Assembly: GCA_019056435.1 (NCBI GenBank)
Contig: CP077641.1
Coordinates: 2,542,001-2,606,000, forward strand
Source of the DNA: Stutzerimonas stutzeri
GTDB lineage: Bacteria > Pseudomonadota > Gammaproteobacteria > Pseudomonadales > Pseudomonadaceae
DNA length: 64,000 bases
Direction of reading: 5' to 3'
The notes under the pieces: generated by a model
The model's database searches: none
Seen by the model: only the letters and a program-made list of their open reading frames with translations
What the model was told of the DNA's origin: nothing
In this document: in pieces, positions 9,884 to 20,107 of the stretch
How positions within the stretch are numbered: position 1 is the stretch's first letter
Layout: each line of letters opens with the position of its first letter
Translations under genes and position numbers: made by a program

Positions 9884-11196
9884 TCAGTTCAGTTCGTTGG
9901 CGAAACGTCCGACCGCGCTGACGACCTGCTTGGCGCCGTCCTGGATCTCGACGATCACGGCGCCGGCCTGATTGGCGAGGTTCAGTCCTTCGGCCGCCTG
10001 TTCGCGGCTGTTGGCCATCTCCCGTACGGCGTCGTCGACCAGGGTCTGGTTCTTCTGCACCACGGCGACGATCTCCTCGGTGGCGGCGCTGGTCCGGCCC
10101 GCCAGCTGGCGAACTTCGTCGGCCACGACGGCAAAACCCCGGCCCTGTTCGCCGGCACGCGCCGCTTCGATGGCCGCGTTGAGCGCCAGCAGGTTGGTTT
10201 GCGCGGCAATGCCGCCGATGGTCTGGACGATCGAGCTGATGAGCAAGGATTGCTGACCCAGAGCTTCAATACCCTGGGTGGCGGATTCCACCTCGGCCGC
10301 GATGCGCTGCATGGTTGCGACCGTGTTCTTGACCACCACGGCACCGCGTTCGGCACGGGTGTCGGTCTGCCGTGACACGTCATAGGCGATGCTGGCCGCC
10401 TCACGTACTTCTTCTTCACGTGCTACCTGATCGGTCACCACGCTGGCGAACTTGACCACCTTGCAGAGTTTGCCCTCGGCATCGAATACCGGGTTGTAGG
10501 TCGCTTCCAGCCAGAGGTCGCGCCCATGGCTGTCGACACGCTTGAAGCGGTCGGCGACGAACTCGCCGCGATTGAGGGTTTCCCAGAATGCCCGGTACTG
10601 GGCGGACGAGGCCTCTTCCTGGGTGCAGAACATGCTGTGGTGCTTGCCGATGATCTGCTGGAGCGAATAGCCGGTGCCCTTCAGGAATTGCTCGTTGGCC
10701 GTCACGATGGTGCCATCCAGGTTGAACTGGATAACCGCGGTCGAGCGCAGCAGGGCGTTGATGAAGGCTTCGTTCTCCTTGGCCAGCTGCAGCTCGCGCG
10801 TCACTTCGCGGGCGAAGCCGCTGATGTGGTGCAGCCCACCTTGCGCATCGCGGATCGGATACCACTCGATGTGCAGCCAGACGAGGCTGCCGTTGCTGGC
10901 CAGGAAACGGTAGTTGTCGCTGATGGGGTCGTGCTTTGCTACGGCTGCTCGGAAGTTGTGGTAGCAGGGCAATTGTTTCACGTAGGCGGGAACAATCTCC
11001 GCCATGGCACGACCAGTCAATTGCTCGGGCTGATAGCCGAGGGCCTTGGCGAACGCTTTGTTCACCGTCTTCATCCTGAGCTCCGTGTCCAGCGTGATGG
11101 ACAGCTTCGTCGCTTCGATCTGCTCGCGCAGTTGACGAAGCTGCAGCAGCTCCTCGGATTGCTCTTCGAGTTGTTTTTTAGACGGCCGTTGAACAT
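9884..11196 (-). CDS. PAS-PAS methyl-accepting chemotaxis protein (frameshifted near start)
   Basis: Soluble chemotaxis transducer: a short coiled N-terminus, two PAS domains (around [14 protein letters not shown]... and [17 protein letters not shown]...), then an MCP signalling domain with the conserved hairpin tip [20 protein letters not shown] followed by [22 protein letters not shown]. No membrane helices, so it probably senses intracellular redox or small ligands, like BdlA/Aer types. The natural start is ATG 11196 (MFNGRLKK...). A run of six A's (plus-strand T's 11174-11179) needs one more base to join it to [19 protein letters not shown] and the rest. Rejoined length is about 438 residues. 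Confidence 0.85.
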
Positions 11197-11326
11197 GTGT
11201 AGCACCGAAAGGTGAGTTGACGTGCCAGCTCTATCGGCGCAGCTTCCGGATACTTGATTGCAGCTCGTCCGCTGCCAGCGGCGCATGCGGAGATTCAACT
11301 TGCCGCCAGCTTGGGCCGCGTGCCGC

Positions 11327-11743
11327 TCAGTCCAGCCGCTCGAGGCGAACACGGATCACCCCGGCGCGGGTGCTGGCGATCCGCTGGAATGCGGCTTTGG
11401 ACAGGTCGATGACGCGGCCGCGAACATAAGGGCCGCGGTCGTTGATGCGCACCACCACGCTCTTGCCATTGCGAGCGTTGACCACCCGGACTCTGGTGCC
11501 GAACGGCAGCGTCCGGTGGGCGGCGGTCAGCGCTCCCTGGTCGAAGCGTTCGCCGTTGGCGGTCAACTTGCCATGGTGCTGTTGAGCATAAAAGGAGGCC
11601 TTGCCAGAGCCTATGGCTTCACCCTGCTCGGTGACCGGCCGAGGTTCGGTGCCGGATGGTGGTTCCTTCGGCGGCGGCGTCGCGCAACCGGCCAGCGCGG
11701 CAAATAACGAGATTGCGATCCAGCGAGTTGACCCTTTGAGCAT
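11327..11743 (-). CDS. RlpA-like septal-ring lipoprotein
   Basis: 138 residues with lipoprotein signal: hydrophobic SLFAALAG followed by Cys20 (lipobox LAGC). The mature part is a double-psi beta-barrel of the RlpA family: GKASFYAQQHHGKLTANGERF, LPFGTRVRVVNARNGKSVVV and INDRGPYVRGRVIDLSKAA. There is no SPOR domain, so it is the short form. RlpA proteins cleave naked glycan strands as lytic transglycosylases at the outer membrane. It lies 131 bases upstream of the chemotaxis gene on the same strand, in a separate unit as far as can be seen. Confidence 0.88.
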   Translation of the reverse strand: MLKGSTRWIAISLFAALAGCATPPPKEPPSGTEPRPVTEQGEAIGSGKASFYAQQHHGKLTANGERFDQGALTAAHRTLPFGTRVRVVNARNGKSVVVRINDRGPYVRGRVIDLSKAAFQRIASTRAGVIRVRLERLD

Positions 11744-11933
11744 GTTCGTTCCTTGTCTGCCTATCCGAGGCTGTGTCGACGGGTATCGAGCGATCGCCCC
11801 AGGCTTCGTGCGATCGGTGTCTATGGAAATGGTGCGAGCTATCTACGTTGTGGACGACAAATTGACCGAGAACCGCACGCTTTGAGCGCTAACGTGACGT
11901 TCTGATTCCAGCGCGCGGCTCATCGGCTGCCGT

Positions 11934-12711
11934 CAATCGCCGGGCTTTGCCAGCCACTCGTCCGCGATGCGCTGGTATTCCCCGGTGGCCTTGGTCAGGT
12001 GCAGCCACTGATCGACGTAGGCCTTGAACGCTACATCGTCACGCGGGAGCAGAAAGGCCTTTTCGCTGTACTGCAGGGGGTTTGTCGGGGTTCACCGCAC
12101 ACAGGGGTCGGGTAGTTGCGCTGCTGGTACTGCGCCTCTGACGAGTCGGTGATCATCACGTCGGCCTTGTTGTCGGCGACGGATTTGAAGATCACGGTGT
12201 TGTCATGGAACAGCTCGAGCTGCGCCTTGGGCAACTCGCGATGTACAAAGGCCTCGTTGGTGCCGCCTGGTGGCTCGATCAGGCGTACCGAAGGCTGGTT
12301 GAGCTGTTCGATGGTCTGGTACTTCTCGACCTCGTCGCAGCGGACGAAGGGGATCTTGCCGTCAACGGCGATGGGGTCGCTGAAGAACGCCTTTTTCTGC
12401 CGCTCCAGCGAAATGGAGACGCCGCCGACGGCCATGTCGCACTGAGCCAGGAAGTCCGGCATCAGCGTCTTCCAGGTCGTCGGCACCCACTGGACCGTCA
12501 CGCCGAGCGACTTGGCCAGCGATTCGGCCAGCGCAATGTCGATCCCCTCGTACTGCTTGTCGTCGCGCAGGAAGGTGTAGGGCTTGTAGTCGCCGGTCGT
12601 GCATACCTTCAGCGTACCGCGCTGTTGGACTTGATCGAGCACTGAGGAAGAGGGCGCGGCGAAGGTCGCGCCGCTGGCCAGCAAGACGCCAGCTGCAATC
12701 AGAGATCTCAT
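11934..12711 (-). CDS. pheC: PheC-like periplasmic cyclohexadienyl dehydratase / solute-binding protein (frameshifted)
   Basis: The signal peptide (MRSLIAAGVLLASGATFA) and solute-binding-protein fold match PheC strongly: TLKVCTTGDYKPYTF, PTTWKTLMPDFL, GGVSISLERQKKAFFS and EPPGGTNEAF. PheC converts prephenate or arogenate to phenylpyruvate or phenylalanine in the periplasm; related proteins are amino-acid ABC receptors. After YQQRNYP the conserved LCAVNPDKP appears in a second frame and LQYSEKAFLLPRDD...WLHLTKATGEYQRIADEWL in a third. That fits one extra C in each of two G/C runs (about 12110-12112 and 12076-12080). Rejoined length is about 258 residues, with no gap against the family pattern. 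Confidence 0.75.
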
Positions 12712-12978
12712 GGTGTTTCCTTGCAAGGGCAGGCCGAGGCGGCCGTTATTGTTCTGACCCGTCAGTTGGGCACCTCGAACGTAACGGAGAGCGACCAAAC
12801 CTCACAAGAGGATTTGCGTCAGGGCGTACCACCGCTTTCCGCAGTGCCCGCGGCCGAACACGTTCGGCCCTACATCGTCCGGGGCCGGCTTATCTGGGCG
12901 CTCGGGTCCTCCGCCGGCCGTTATAGGGCCAAAATCATTCGGCCACTCTGCGTAACTCCGAGCTTGTTCCCACAAGCC
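12712..12978. other. intergenic region with short inverted repeat
   Basis: No gene is supported here. An inverted repeat GGCCGAAC/GTTCGGCC lies at 12852-12869 (8-bp arms, 2-base loop), and a looser GC-rich repeat region runs to about 12950, downstream of rlhA. It may hold the pheC promoter and the rlhA terminator, but no clear T-tract is seen. Confidence 0.4.
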
Positions 12979-14979
12979 TCAGGCGTGCGGCTTGCTGCGA
13001 ATGGTCTTCATCAGGTCGTCCGGCGTGATGTGGCCGACCACGCTGGCGGCGCTGCCCGGTTGCGGCAGGTTGAGGATGTTGCCCTTGATCTTGCCGATCA
13101 CGTGCATCTCGCAGGGTTTGCAGTCGAACTTCAGGGTCAGCACCTCGTCGCCATGTACCAGCTGCATTGGCGCGACCTTGGTGCGCACGCCCGTCACGCC
13201 CTTGGCCTGTTTCGGGCAGAGGTTGAAGGAGAAGCGCAGGCAGTGCTTGGTGATCATCACCGGCACTTCGCCGGTTTCTTCGTGGGCCTCGTAGGCCGCA
13301 TCGATCAGCTGCACGCCATAACGGTGATAGAAGGCCCGGGCTTTCTCGTTGTAGACGTTATAGAGGAACGACAGGTGCGACTCCGGATAGACGGGCGGTG
13401 GCACGCTGACCGGCTTGCGCGCGCCGCGCGGGCGGATGGCTTCGCGCGCGTCGGTCAGCGCCTCGATGGCTTCGCGGCGCAGCGCCTTGAGTTGCGAGTT
13501 CGGGATGAAGAACGCCTGCGGGGCGTCCACTTCGACTTCTTCGGCGTGGTAGATCGTCGTCCCCAGTTGGCTCAGCAGGTCGGCGATCTGGCCGGGCACC
13601 TGCTCGGGCTTTTTCGCTTCGCCGAAGGGGCCGGGCAGGGTGGCCATGGCGTAGGCGCCTTCTTCGCTGGTGACATGCAACTCGAGGTCGTCCGCTCGCA
13701 GGCGGGCCAGCCAGCGCACGCCGACGCGGCGCTCGGCGGACGTTTTCAGCAGTGCCTGTTGCCAGTTGTGGTCCAGGTTGCGGTTGAGCGGATGGTTGGG
13801 CCGCAACTGGCGCAGGGCCGCCGGCATCTCGTTGGGCTCGACGCGGTACTGCCAGAGCGGCTGGCCGTCTTCCTCGAACTGCGCGAGCGGCTCGACCACG
13901 CTGGCGCGGAAGCCCACCACCTCGCGCTTGACCAGCACATTGAGCCCGTCGCCGTTGGACAACGGCTCGCGGGTCTGCACGGTCAGGTCATGTTTGCCGA
14001 CCTTGAGCACTTCGCCGACCGCAAGGCCGGTGAAGGTCGGCGAGTCGAAGGCGCCGATGTCGATCTTGCGGTCGGTGACGAAATAGTCGGTGCTGCCGCG
14101 GTGGAAGGTCTTGTCCGGGTCCGGCACGAAGAAATGTTCGGTACGGCCGCTGGAGGCGCGCTGCAGATCGGGGCGGCCTTCGAGAATCTCGTCCAGGCGC
14201 TGACGGTAGTACGCGGTGATGTTCTTGACGTAACTCACGTCCTTGTAGCGCCCCTCGATCTTGAACGAGCGCACGCCGGCATCGACCAGCGCGCGCAGGT
14301 TGGCGCTCTGGTTGTTGTCCTTCATCGACAGCAGGTGTTTGTCGAAGGCCACCACGCGGCCCTGGTCGTCCTTCAGCGTGTAAGGGAGGCGGCAGGCTTG
14401 CGAGCAATCACCACGGTTGGCGCTGCGGCCGGTTTGCGCATGGCTGATGTTGCACTGACCAGAAAACGCCACGCACAGCGCGCCGTGGATGAAGAACTCG
14501 ATGGCCGCATCCACTTCGTCCGCAATCGCACGGATTTCCTGCAGATTCAGCTCGCGCGCCAGCACCAGCTGCGAGAAACCGGCCCGGGACAGGAATTTCG
14601 CCCGCTCCAGGGTGCGGATGTCGGTCTGGGTGCTGGCGTGGATCTCGATCGGCGGCAAATCCATCTCCATCACGCCCATGTCCTGCACGATCAGCGCATC
14701 GACACCGATCTCGTGGAGCTGCCAGATCAGTGTGCGCGCGGCCTCCAGCTCGTCGTCATGGAGGATGGTGTTAAGGGTGACGAACACCCGCGCGTGGAAC
14801 AGGTGGGCGAATTTCACCAGCTCGGCGATGTCCGCCACGCTGTTCTCGGCGTTGTGCCGCGCCCCGAAGCTCGGCCCGCCGATGTACACCGCATCGGCGC
14901 CATGCAGGATGGCTTCGCGCGCGATGGACGCATCTCGGGCGGGGGAGAGCAGTTCGAGGTGGTGCTGGGGTAGGGACAT
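12979..14979 (-). CDS. rlhA: 23S rRNA 5-hydroxycytidine synthase RlhA (peptidase U32 family)
   Basis: 666 residues, full length for RlhA (YdcP), which hydroxylates C2501 of 23S rRNA. The U32 pattern is clear: MSLPQHHLELLSPARDASI, HGADAVYIGGPSFGAR, IHASTQTDI, FIHGALCVAFSGQCNIS and a Cys-rich signature (RGDCSQACRLPY) likely to bind an Fe-S cluster together with the C-terminal cysteines (KHCLRFSFNLCPKQ, FDCKPCEMHV). The long C-terminal extension distinguishes RlhA from the shorter TrhP. Monocistronic; the opposite strand shows only shadow frames. Confidence 0.93.
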   Translation of the reverse strand: MSLPQHHLELLSPARDASIAREAILHGADAVYIGGPSFGARHNAENSVADIAELVKFAHLFHARVFVTLNTILHDDELEAARTLIWQLHEIGVDALIVQDMGVMEMDLPPIEIHASTQTDIRTLERAKFLSRAGFSQLVLARELNLQEIRAIADEVDAAIEFFIHGALCVAFSGQCNISHAQTGRSANRGDCSQACRLPYTLKDDQGRVVAFDKHLLSMKDNNQSANLRALVDAGVRSFKIEGRYKDVSYVKNITAYYRQRLDEILEGRPDLQRASSGRTEHFFVPDPDKTFHRGSTDYFVTDRKIDIGAFDSPTFTGLAVGEVLKVGKHDLTVQTREPLSNGDGLNVLVKREVVGFRASVVEPLAQFEEDGQPLWQYRVEPNEMPAALRQLRPNHPLNRNLDHNWQQALLKTSAERRVGVRWLARLRADDLELHVTSEEGAYAMATLPGPFGEAKKPEQVPGQIADLLSQLGTTIYHAEEVEVDAPQAFFIPNSQLKALRREAIEALTDAREAIRPRGARKPVSVPPPVYPESHLSFLYNVYNEKARAFYHRYGVQLIDAAYEAHEETGEVPVMITKHCLRFSFNLCPKQAKGVTGVRTKVAPMQLVHGDEVLTLKFDCKPCEMHVIGKIKGNILNLPQPGSAASVVGHITPDDLMKTIRSKPHA

Positions 14980-15247
14980 GGGCGCGGACCGGCATGAATC
15001 GAAAGTCGCGCATTGTAATGGCTTGCGGCCGGTTTGGGGTTGGCCGCCGGGCGCGTGACCACTCGGCGGAGGGGAGCGGTCCAGTTTCGTGTTCGGTGAC
15101 CTATTCGTGCGTCATCTCGATTAGGCGATAAATGATTACACCTCTTGTTCGCGAGTGATTATTATCCGCTGGCGCGAATGAAGGGCTTTCGCGTAATAAA
15201 AACGAAACGGTGCGCGGTTGCCACCACGAACAACTGGGGGATCGAGA

Positions 15248-17365
15248 ATGAAACGTCGTAAAACGGGCTTCGACAGGCCGCACACACCCTGGCGGCGCAC
15301 TACCACCGCCTTCCTGTGCTGCGCGCCCCTGGTTGCCGCGCCCATGACCGGCAATGCGCAAAGCACGAGCGAAACGAAGTTCGATGAGCCCTATCGGCTC
15401 GCGCCGGTCATCGTCAATGCGCAGGCCTCTGCCGACGATGATGCGAACTCGGTCGTCGCCAAGGAGCTTTGGGTAGGCGGAAAGGTGGCGACCAGCATCC
15501 TCGACACGCCAGCGTCCGTATCCGTCATTACCGAGAAGGAAATCGAACAACGCAGCGCCAGCACCACTGAGGAGGTGCTGCAGTACACGCCTGGCGTCAT
15601 CACGGATTTTTACGGTACGGACGATCGCAACGACTATTTTCAGATTCGCGGCTTCCAAGCCACGACATATCGTGACGGGCTGACGCTTGGCACCATGCGC
15701 GGCGTGCGTGAGGAGCCTTTTGCCTACGAGCGCGTTGAAGTCCTGCGCGGCGCCAATTCCACCCTGTTCGGTCCGGCCGACCCCGGGGGCTCGGTTAACT
15801 TCGTCAGCAAGAGGCCGCGCTTCGAGCGTTTCGGCGAGGGCTTCGTCAGCTACGGCTCATTCGATCATGTCGAGGCCGGCGTAGACCTGGGCGATGCGCT
15901 GAACGAAAGCGAAACCCTGGCCTATCGCTTCACCGGCAAGCTGCAGGACAGTGATCGCGAGTACGACCACTCACGGGACGATAACGGCTTCGTGATGGGC
16001 GGGCTGACCTGGGAGCCAACCGCCTTCACCTCCGCCACGGTGATCGTCGATCACCTCAAGCGGGACAGTTCACCGAACAGCGGCGGCTACCTCAAGGACA
16101 GGGAATATGACCGCAGCGACTTCTTTGGTGAGCCGGACTTCAACTACCAGGATGTCGAGCGAACCAGCATCAGCGGTAACGTCACCCACGACTTCGACAA
16201 CGGCTTCGTGTTGCGCAGCAACCTGCGCTACAGCGAACTGACGGACAATTTCGGTTATGTCTATCTCGCTGACAACCCAGCAACGGCGGCCACCGATCGT
16301 GCTTACTTCGGTACCGACAGCGAGGCCGATGAACTGATCGGCAACCTGATGCTGCAATACGATGCCCGCTTCGAGCACATCGATAGCAGTACGCTGACGG
16401 GCGTCGAGTACCGCGATGCATCGACGGAAGACAGCTCCTTTTACGGCGCTGCCTCGCCGATTGACGTCACCAATCCGGTCTACAGCGGGGCCCCGGCCAG
16501 CCTGAACGTCTACAGCCGCAACACTCAGGACTACACCACCAAATCGCTGTTCTTGCAGCAGAACCTGTCGTTCGATCGTTTCATCGTCACGGGTGGCGTA
16601 CGCAACGACCAGCTCGACCTCTCCAGCACCGATATCACCGGCGTGAAGGCCTCGGATGATTTTTCCGAAACTTCGCTACGCGGATCGCTGACCTACAAGA
16701 TCACGGACGAAGTTTCGACCTACGTCAGCATGGTCGAGTCTGTCGCGCCGCCGTCCATCGGCGTCACTCCCGAACGCGGCAAGCAGTACGAAGTCGGCGT
16801 GAAGTACGCACCGGCCGACAGTCGGGCGCTGTACTCGGCAGCCATTTATGACCTGACCCAGGAAGACGTTACCATCGCGGTCGTGCAGGACAACGGGTCC
16901 ATCGAACGCGAGACGATCGGTGAAAGCCGCGTGCGCGGCCTTGATCTGGAAGCCAAGGCTGAGCTGAGCGAGCGCGTGAACGTCATTGCCGGCTATTCGT
17001 ACATGGAGTCGGAAGTGCTGCGCGGTACCTTGCGCAACGGCAGCTCCATCAAGGGCAATGAGTTCGTCACCGCACCACATCATTCGGCTTCGCTCTGGAG
17101 CTACTACACCTTCCCAGGCATGGGCGCGAGCGTTGGCCTTGGGGCGCGCTACGTCGGCTCCTATTACTTCGATGCCGAAAACACCTCCAAGAGCGAGTCG
17201 GCCACATTGTTCGACGGGGCCTTCAACTACCAGATCGCGAAGGGCACCGACCTGGCCATCAACGTCAGCAACCTGCTGGACGAGCAGCACGTGGTTGGCT
17301 CGGGCACGGCGGACTACTACAACCCCGGTCGCGAAATCACTGCGAAAGTAAGCTACAACTGGTAA
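15248..17365 (+). CDS. TonB-dependent siderophore receptor
   Basis: Start ATG 15248 follows GGGGATCGAG; 705 residues with signal peptide (likely cut after GNAQ). The plug domain begins with SVVAKELWVGGK, TPASVSVITEKEIEQR, QYTPGVITDFYG, FQIRGFQ and VLRGANSTLFGPADPGG, typical of hydroxamate (ferrichrome/ferrioxamine-type) receptors. The barrel ends with the outer-membrane Trp (VSYNW). Upstream AT-rich sequence 15121-15175 has only weak Fur-like matches. It is separate from, and convergent with, the second iron cluster. Confidence 0.9.
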   Translation: MKRRKTGFDRPHTPWRRTTTAFLCCAPLVAAPMTGNAQSTSETKFDEPYRLAPVIVNAQASADDDANSVVAKELWVGGKVATSILDTPASVSVITEKEIEQRSASTTEEVLQYTPGVITDFYGTDDRNDYFQIRGFQATTYRDGLTLGTMRGVREEPFAYERVEVLRGANSTLFGPADPGGSVNFVSKRPRFERFGEGFVSYGSFDHVEAGVDLGDALNESETLAYRFTGKLQDSDREYDHSRDDNGFVMGGLTWEPTAFTSATVIVDHLKRDSSPNSGGYLKDREYDRSDFFGEPDFNYQDVERTSISGNVTHDFDNGFVLRSNLRYSELTDNFGYVYLADNPATAATDRAYFGTDSEADELIGNLMLQYDARFEHIDSSTLTGVEYRDASTEDSSFYGAASPIDVTNPVYSGAPASLNVYSRNTQDYTTKSLFLQQNLSFDRFIVTGGVRNDQLDLSSTDITGVKASDDFSETSLRGSLTYKITDEVSTYVSMVESVAPPSIGVTPERGKQYEVGVKYAPADSRALYSAAIYDLTQEDVTIAVVQDNGSIERETIGESRVRGLDLEAKAELSERVNVIAGYSYMESEVLRGTLRNGSSIKGNEFVTAPHHSASLWSYYTFPGMGASVGLGARYVGSYYFDAENTSKSESATLFDGAFNYQIAKGTDLAINVSNLLDEQHVVGSGTADYYNPGREITAKVSYNW

Positions 17366-17483
17366 GCGTTGCCCTTCGATCCAGGCGAGGCTCCGGCCTG
17401 GTCTGGGTCGCCTTGGCAGCGGACAAGCTTCATCGCCTGACTGGAACTCGCGACCTTGGCATCGGCGAGCCAGGGGTACGCAG

Positions 17484-17510
17484 AACGCCGCGATTTTCGC
17501 GGCGTTTTCG
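17484..17510 (+). terminator. rho-independent terminator of the siderophore receptor gene
   Basis: Perfect 9-bp arms AACGCCGCG (17484-17492) and CGCGGCGTT (17498-17506) around ATTTT, followed by TT. It lies 119 bases past the receptor stop. Confidence 0.75.
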
Positions 17511-17787
17511 TTGGTCGAGCGTTGCTTCGCGGTGAGGGGGTCGCCGGGGAGCGCTTCTGGCCGATTGGCGAGCAGGGTCGCTCCACAGGCTCACGCAAGC
17601 GAATGCAGACCCGCTAATAGGATGCGGCGCCACAGGCGCAATGCACCGAAACGTAGGGGCGATTCATTCTTCCGCTGCGTGCTGAAGTGGCGTGTCGGCA
17701 TTGCGGATAGGGGCGATCGGGTCGGGTCCGCATGACTTGGTTTGACGACTGCTTGCCGCACGATCCGCCCGTTACGGCAAGCCCGCC
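17511..17787. other. intergenic region with repeat fragments
   Basis: No gene is supported. A sequence GTAGGGGCGATTCATTC (about 17654) resembles the dispersed repeat seen at 34750 and 55.7-56.0 kb. An inverted repeat GCTTGCCG/CGGCAAGC (17751-17758 with 17775-17782) lies just beyond the DUF3325 stop and could end that operon, though no T-tract follows. Confidence 0.4.
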
Positions 17788-18122
17788 TTAGAGTAGCGCG
17801 CCGATCGCCCAGATCAGCCCGCCGGCCAGCGGTAGCGCCGTCGTCACGCGGGGCACATAGGGAATCAGCAGGAGCAGGGCGAAGCCGGTCAGTGATGTGG
17901 CGCCGAACCAGCCAACCCAGGCCATGCCACCAGGCCAAACGTGGTTGGCGGCGTAAAGTGCCAGGCCGAGTACCAGCGCGCCTGCCGGTGCGCAGAGAAG
18001 GCGAAGCCGAGCCGGTACCGAGGACTCACCAGTTGCTTCCAGTGCTTCTCCTTGCCCAGGCAGAAGCCCAGCATGCCGGTATAGGCCAGTAACAGGCTCG
18101 CCAACAGTGCGGAGCCACTCAT
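17788..18122 (-). CDS. DUF3325 membrane protein (frameshifted)
   Basis: The start ATG 18122 overlaps the PepSY-gene stop by 4 bases. The first frame gives MSGSALLASLLLAYTGMLGF, CLGKEKHWKQLV and SPRYRL; the rest (RLLCAPAGALVLGLALYAAN, GGMAWVGWFGATSLTGFALL, ending LIWAIGALL) is in another frame, so a single-base indel lies near 18001-18014. Rejoined it is ~111 residues with three to four hydrophobic helices, the size and pattern of DUF3325 proteins, which accompany PepSY and DUF3649 genes next to siderophore receptors. Probably part of an inner-membrane iron-reduction or iron-release complex (inference from gene association). Confidence 0.7.
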
Positions 18123-19701
18123 GACGAAACCCCCTGAACCGGGCCCTTCAATGATGCCGCTCGTGCCTTGCGTGCCGCGACGACTGCGGGGATTTTCCAG
18201 GCTGTCCAGCCGAGCAGTAGCCCCATGAGCGCGACTCCAGTGAGCAACCCGAGGCGCGTCCCATCCCCATCGAGGCCACCGGTAGCCAGGTCCAGCAGTG
18301 GCAGGCTCAGGGCCAGCGCGGCGGCGAGGTAGAGCTGCTCGCGCCACGCCTGCATCGGCTGGCGCAGCCAGGCGTGCAGCATGCTCAGGGCCCATACGCC
18401 GAAAAACACGCGAAGCTCCCAGGACTCCCGGCCCGGCATCTCCGCCGGCAGGACGCGATTGCCCCAGAGCAGTGCGATACAGGCCACGGACAAGCCGGCA
18501 ACGGCCGTGACGTTCAGTATTTCCACAAGCCGCAGGAAGGTCGGGTTGGCCTTGGCCTGCCTGCGTTGCTTGACCGTGTAGAGCACCAGGCCCGTTGCGA
18601 TCATTGCGCTGCTGACCAGACCGCAGAGAAAGTACAGCCAGCGCATCGGATATCCGCCGAACTGAGCGAAGTGCAGCCCCGCCATGACGCGTTGGGTCAA
18701 TTGGCTGGTGCGCGACGCTTGCGGTGCTCGTATCAGTTCGCCTGTCGCGCCGTTGAAGACCAGGCCTTCACCCTTGCTCAGCTCGATCCGGCTACCCAGG
18801 ACAGGCCGTGCCGTGACTTCAGCGTTGGCATGGCCGGGGTTGCTGACGGCGAGGCCGCCGAGCATGCCGCGACCGTAATGTGCTTCGGCCTGGCTGACGA
18901 TGTTGCCCAAGGCAACCAGCGGGGCCTGCGGTGCGTCGAGCGCCTGCTCGCGGTCGGGGCCACGGGGGGCTTGCGGTTGCGGCCGGCTGGGTTCAGTGGC
19001 GCCCGCCGGTTGGGCGTCGCGGAGATAGGCCTGGCGATCGCCGGCATACAGCGCATCGACGGCCGCCGGCATGTAGAGCAGGAAGAAGATCACCAGGCCT
19101 GTATAGGTAATCATCAGGTGAAAGGGCAGCAACAGAACGGCACTGGCATTGTGGGCGTCCAGCCATGAGCGCTGCCCTTGGCGGGGCGGAAGGTGAAGAA
19201 TTCCTTGAAGAACTTCTTGTGGATGACGATGCCGCTGATCAGCGCCACCAGCATCGCCATTGCGGCGAAACCGACCATCCAGACGCCGAGCAGGCGAGGC
19301 ATGTTCAGCGTGAAGTGAAAGCGGAAGAAGAAGTTGCCGCCAATGGTCTTGCGCGGCTCCACGGTCTCACCTGTGACCGGGTCGAGGTGAGTCAGGTCGC
19401 CGCCGCTGCCGCGGCGACGTTCGCCGACCGAGACGGCCAGCGCCGGGGAGCGTTCATTCGGCAAGCTGATATTCCAGTTCGACTCGTCGGGGTGATGCGC
19501 CGCCAGCCAGCGCTGGGCGACGTTCGCCGCCTCGGCTGCCGACGACGACCGATCGGCGAGCTCAGGCTGCATCCACCAGCTGATTTCCTTGTCGAACACG
19601 GCGAGCGTACCGGTCAGGAAAATGGCGAACAGTACCCAGCCGAGCAGCAGGCCGCTCCAGGTGTGCAGTGTGGACATCGATTGCGTCAGGCTACGCGTCA
19701 T
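18119..19701 (-). CDS. PepSY-associated TM helix protein, putative iron-siderophore reductase partner (frameshifted)
   Basis: N-terminal part from ATG 19701: STLHTWSGLLLGWVLFAIFL, PepSY-like extracellular segment, FHFTLNMPRLLGVWMVGF and SGIVIHKKFFKEFFTFRPAKG. The frame then changes near 19165-19180, and the continuation reads RSWLDAHNASAVLLLPFHLM, ITYTGLVIFFLL, HFAQFGGYPMRWLYFLCGLV and four more helices. Rejoined it is ~527 residues with about eight helices, normal for the family. Several His next to helices could bind heme. Related proteins reduce ferric siderophores in the periplasm. Four-base overlaps with both neighbours show a tight operon. Confidence 0.8.
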
Positions 19702-20000
19702 GACAACACCTCCAGCACCTGCGGCCAGAAGCCGACGGCGGCGAGGGGGATCGCGGCGGCCACGGCCAGCGTCACGCGGCGCAGTGAGGCCGCGGTGAAT
19801 GCCCAAAGCAGGAACGCCAGGTAGACGATGAAGGAAAGCAGCGAGGCGGTCACCAGCGCATCGACAGGGGCCATCGGCAGCAATCGGGCCAGCGCGGCAG
19901 TGAAAGCGTAGGTGAAGGCATAGCCGCCTAGGATAGCGAGGACGATGCGCGCCAGGCGCTCAGGCCAGGCGCTGCGCATGAGCGCGGCTGATCGGATCAC
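19698..20000 (-). CDS. DUF3649 small membrane protein
   Basis: About 100 residues from a GTG at 20000 preceded by GGGAG at suitable spacing; ATG 19979 is a possible internal alternative. Three hydrophobic helices: RIVLAILGGYAFTYAFTAAL, ALVTASLLSFIVYLAFLLWA and TLAVAAAIPLAAVGFWP. DUF3649 proteins are found almost only ahead of PepSY and DUF3325 genes in iron-uptake clusters, and that order is seen here. The stop overlaps the PepSY start by 4 bases. Confidence 0.75.
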   Translation of the reverse strand: MIRSAALMRSAWPERLARIVLAILGGYAFTYAFTAALARLLPMAPVDALVTASLLSFIVYLAFLLWAFTAASLRRVTLAVAAAIPLAAVGFWPQVLEVLS

Positions 20001-20107
20001 GGAGGGCTCCCGGTGGAGGGTCCACACGAAGAACGCCCGATACGCGTCCGGCGCTCGGGCAGTTGCAAATACAGCCGCGGCGCGCCGGGCGCGTCACGGC
20101 GGGTTCG

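Noticed and set aside
12721..14973. 750-codon open frame on the plus strand opposite rlhA
   Set aside because: It is the antisense shadow of the intact, fully recognisable rlhA; composition (V/A/G/H/R-rich) is typical of antisense frames in GC-rich DNA.
15121..15175. Fur box before the first siderophore receptor
   Set aside because: The best 15-mers match only about nine consensus positions, close to chance in AT-rich sequence. Regulation by Fur is plausible but not shown.
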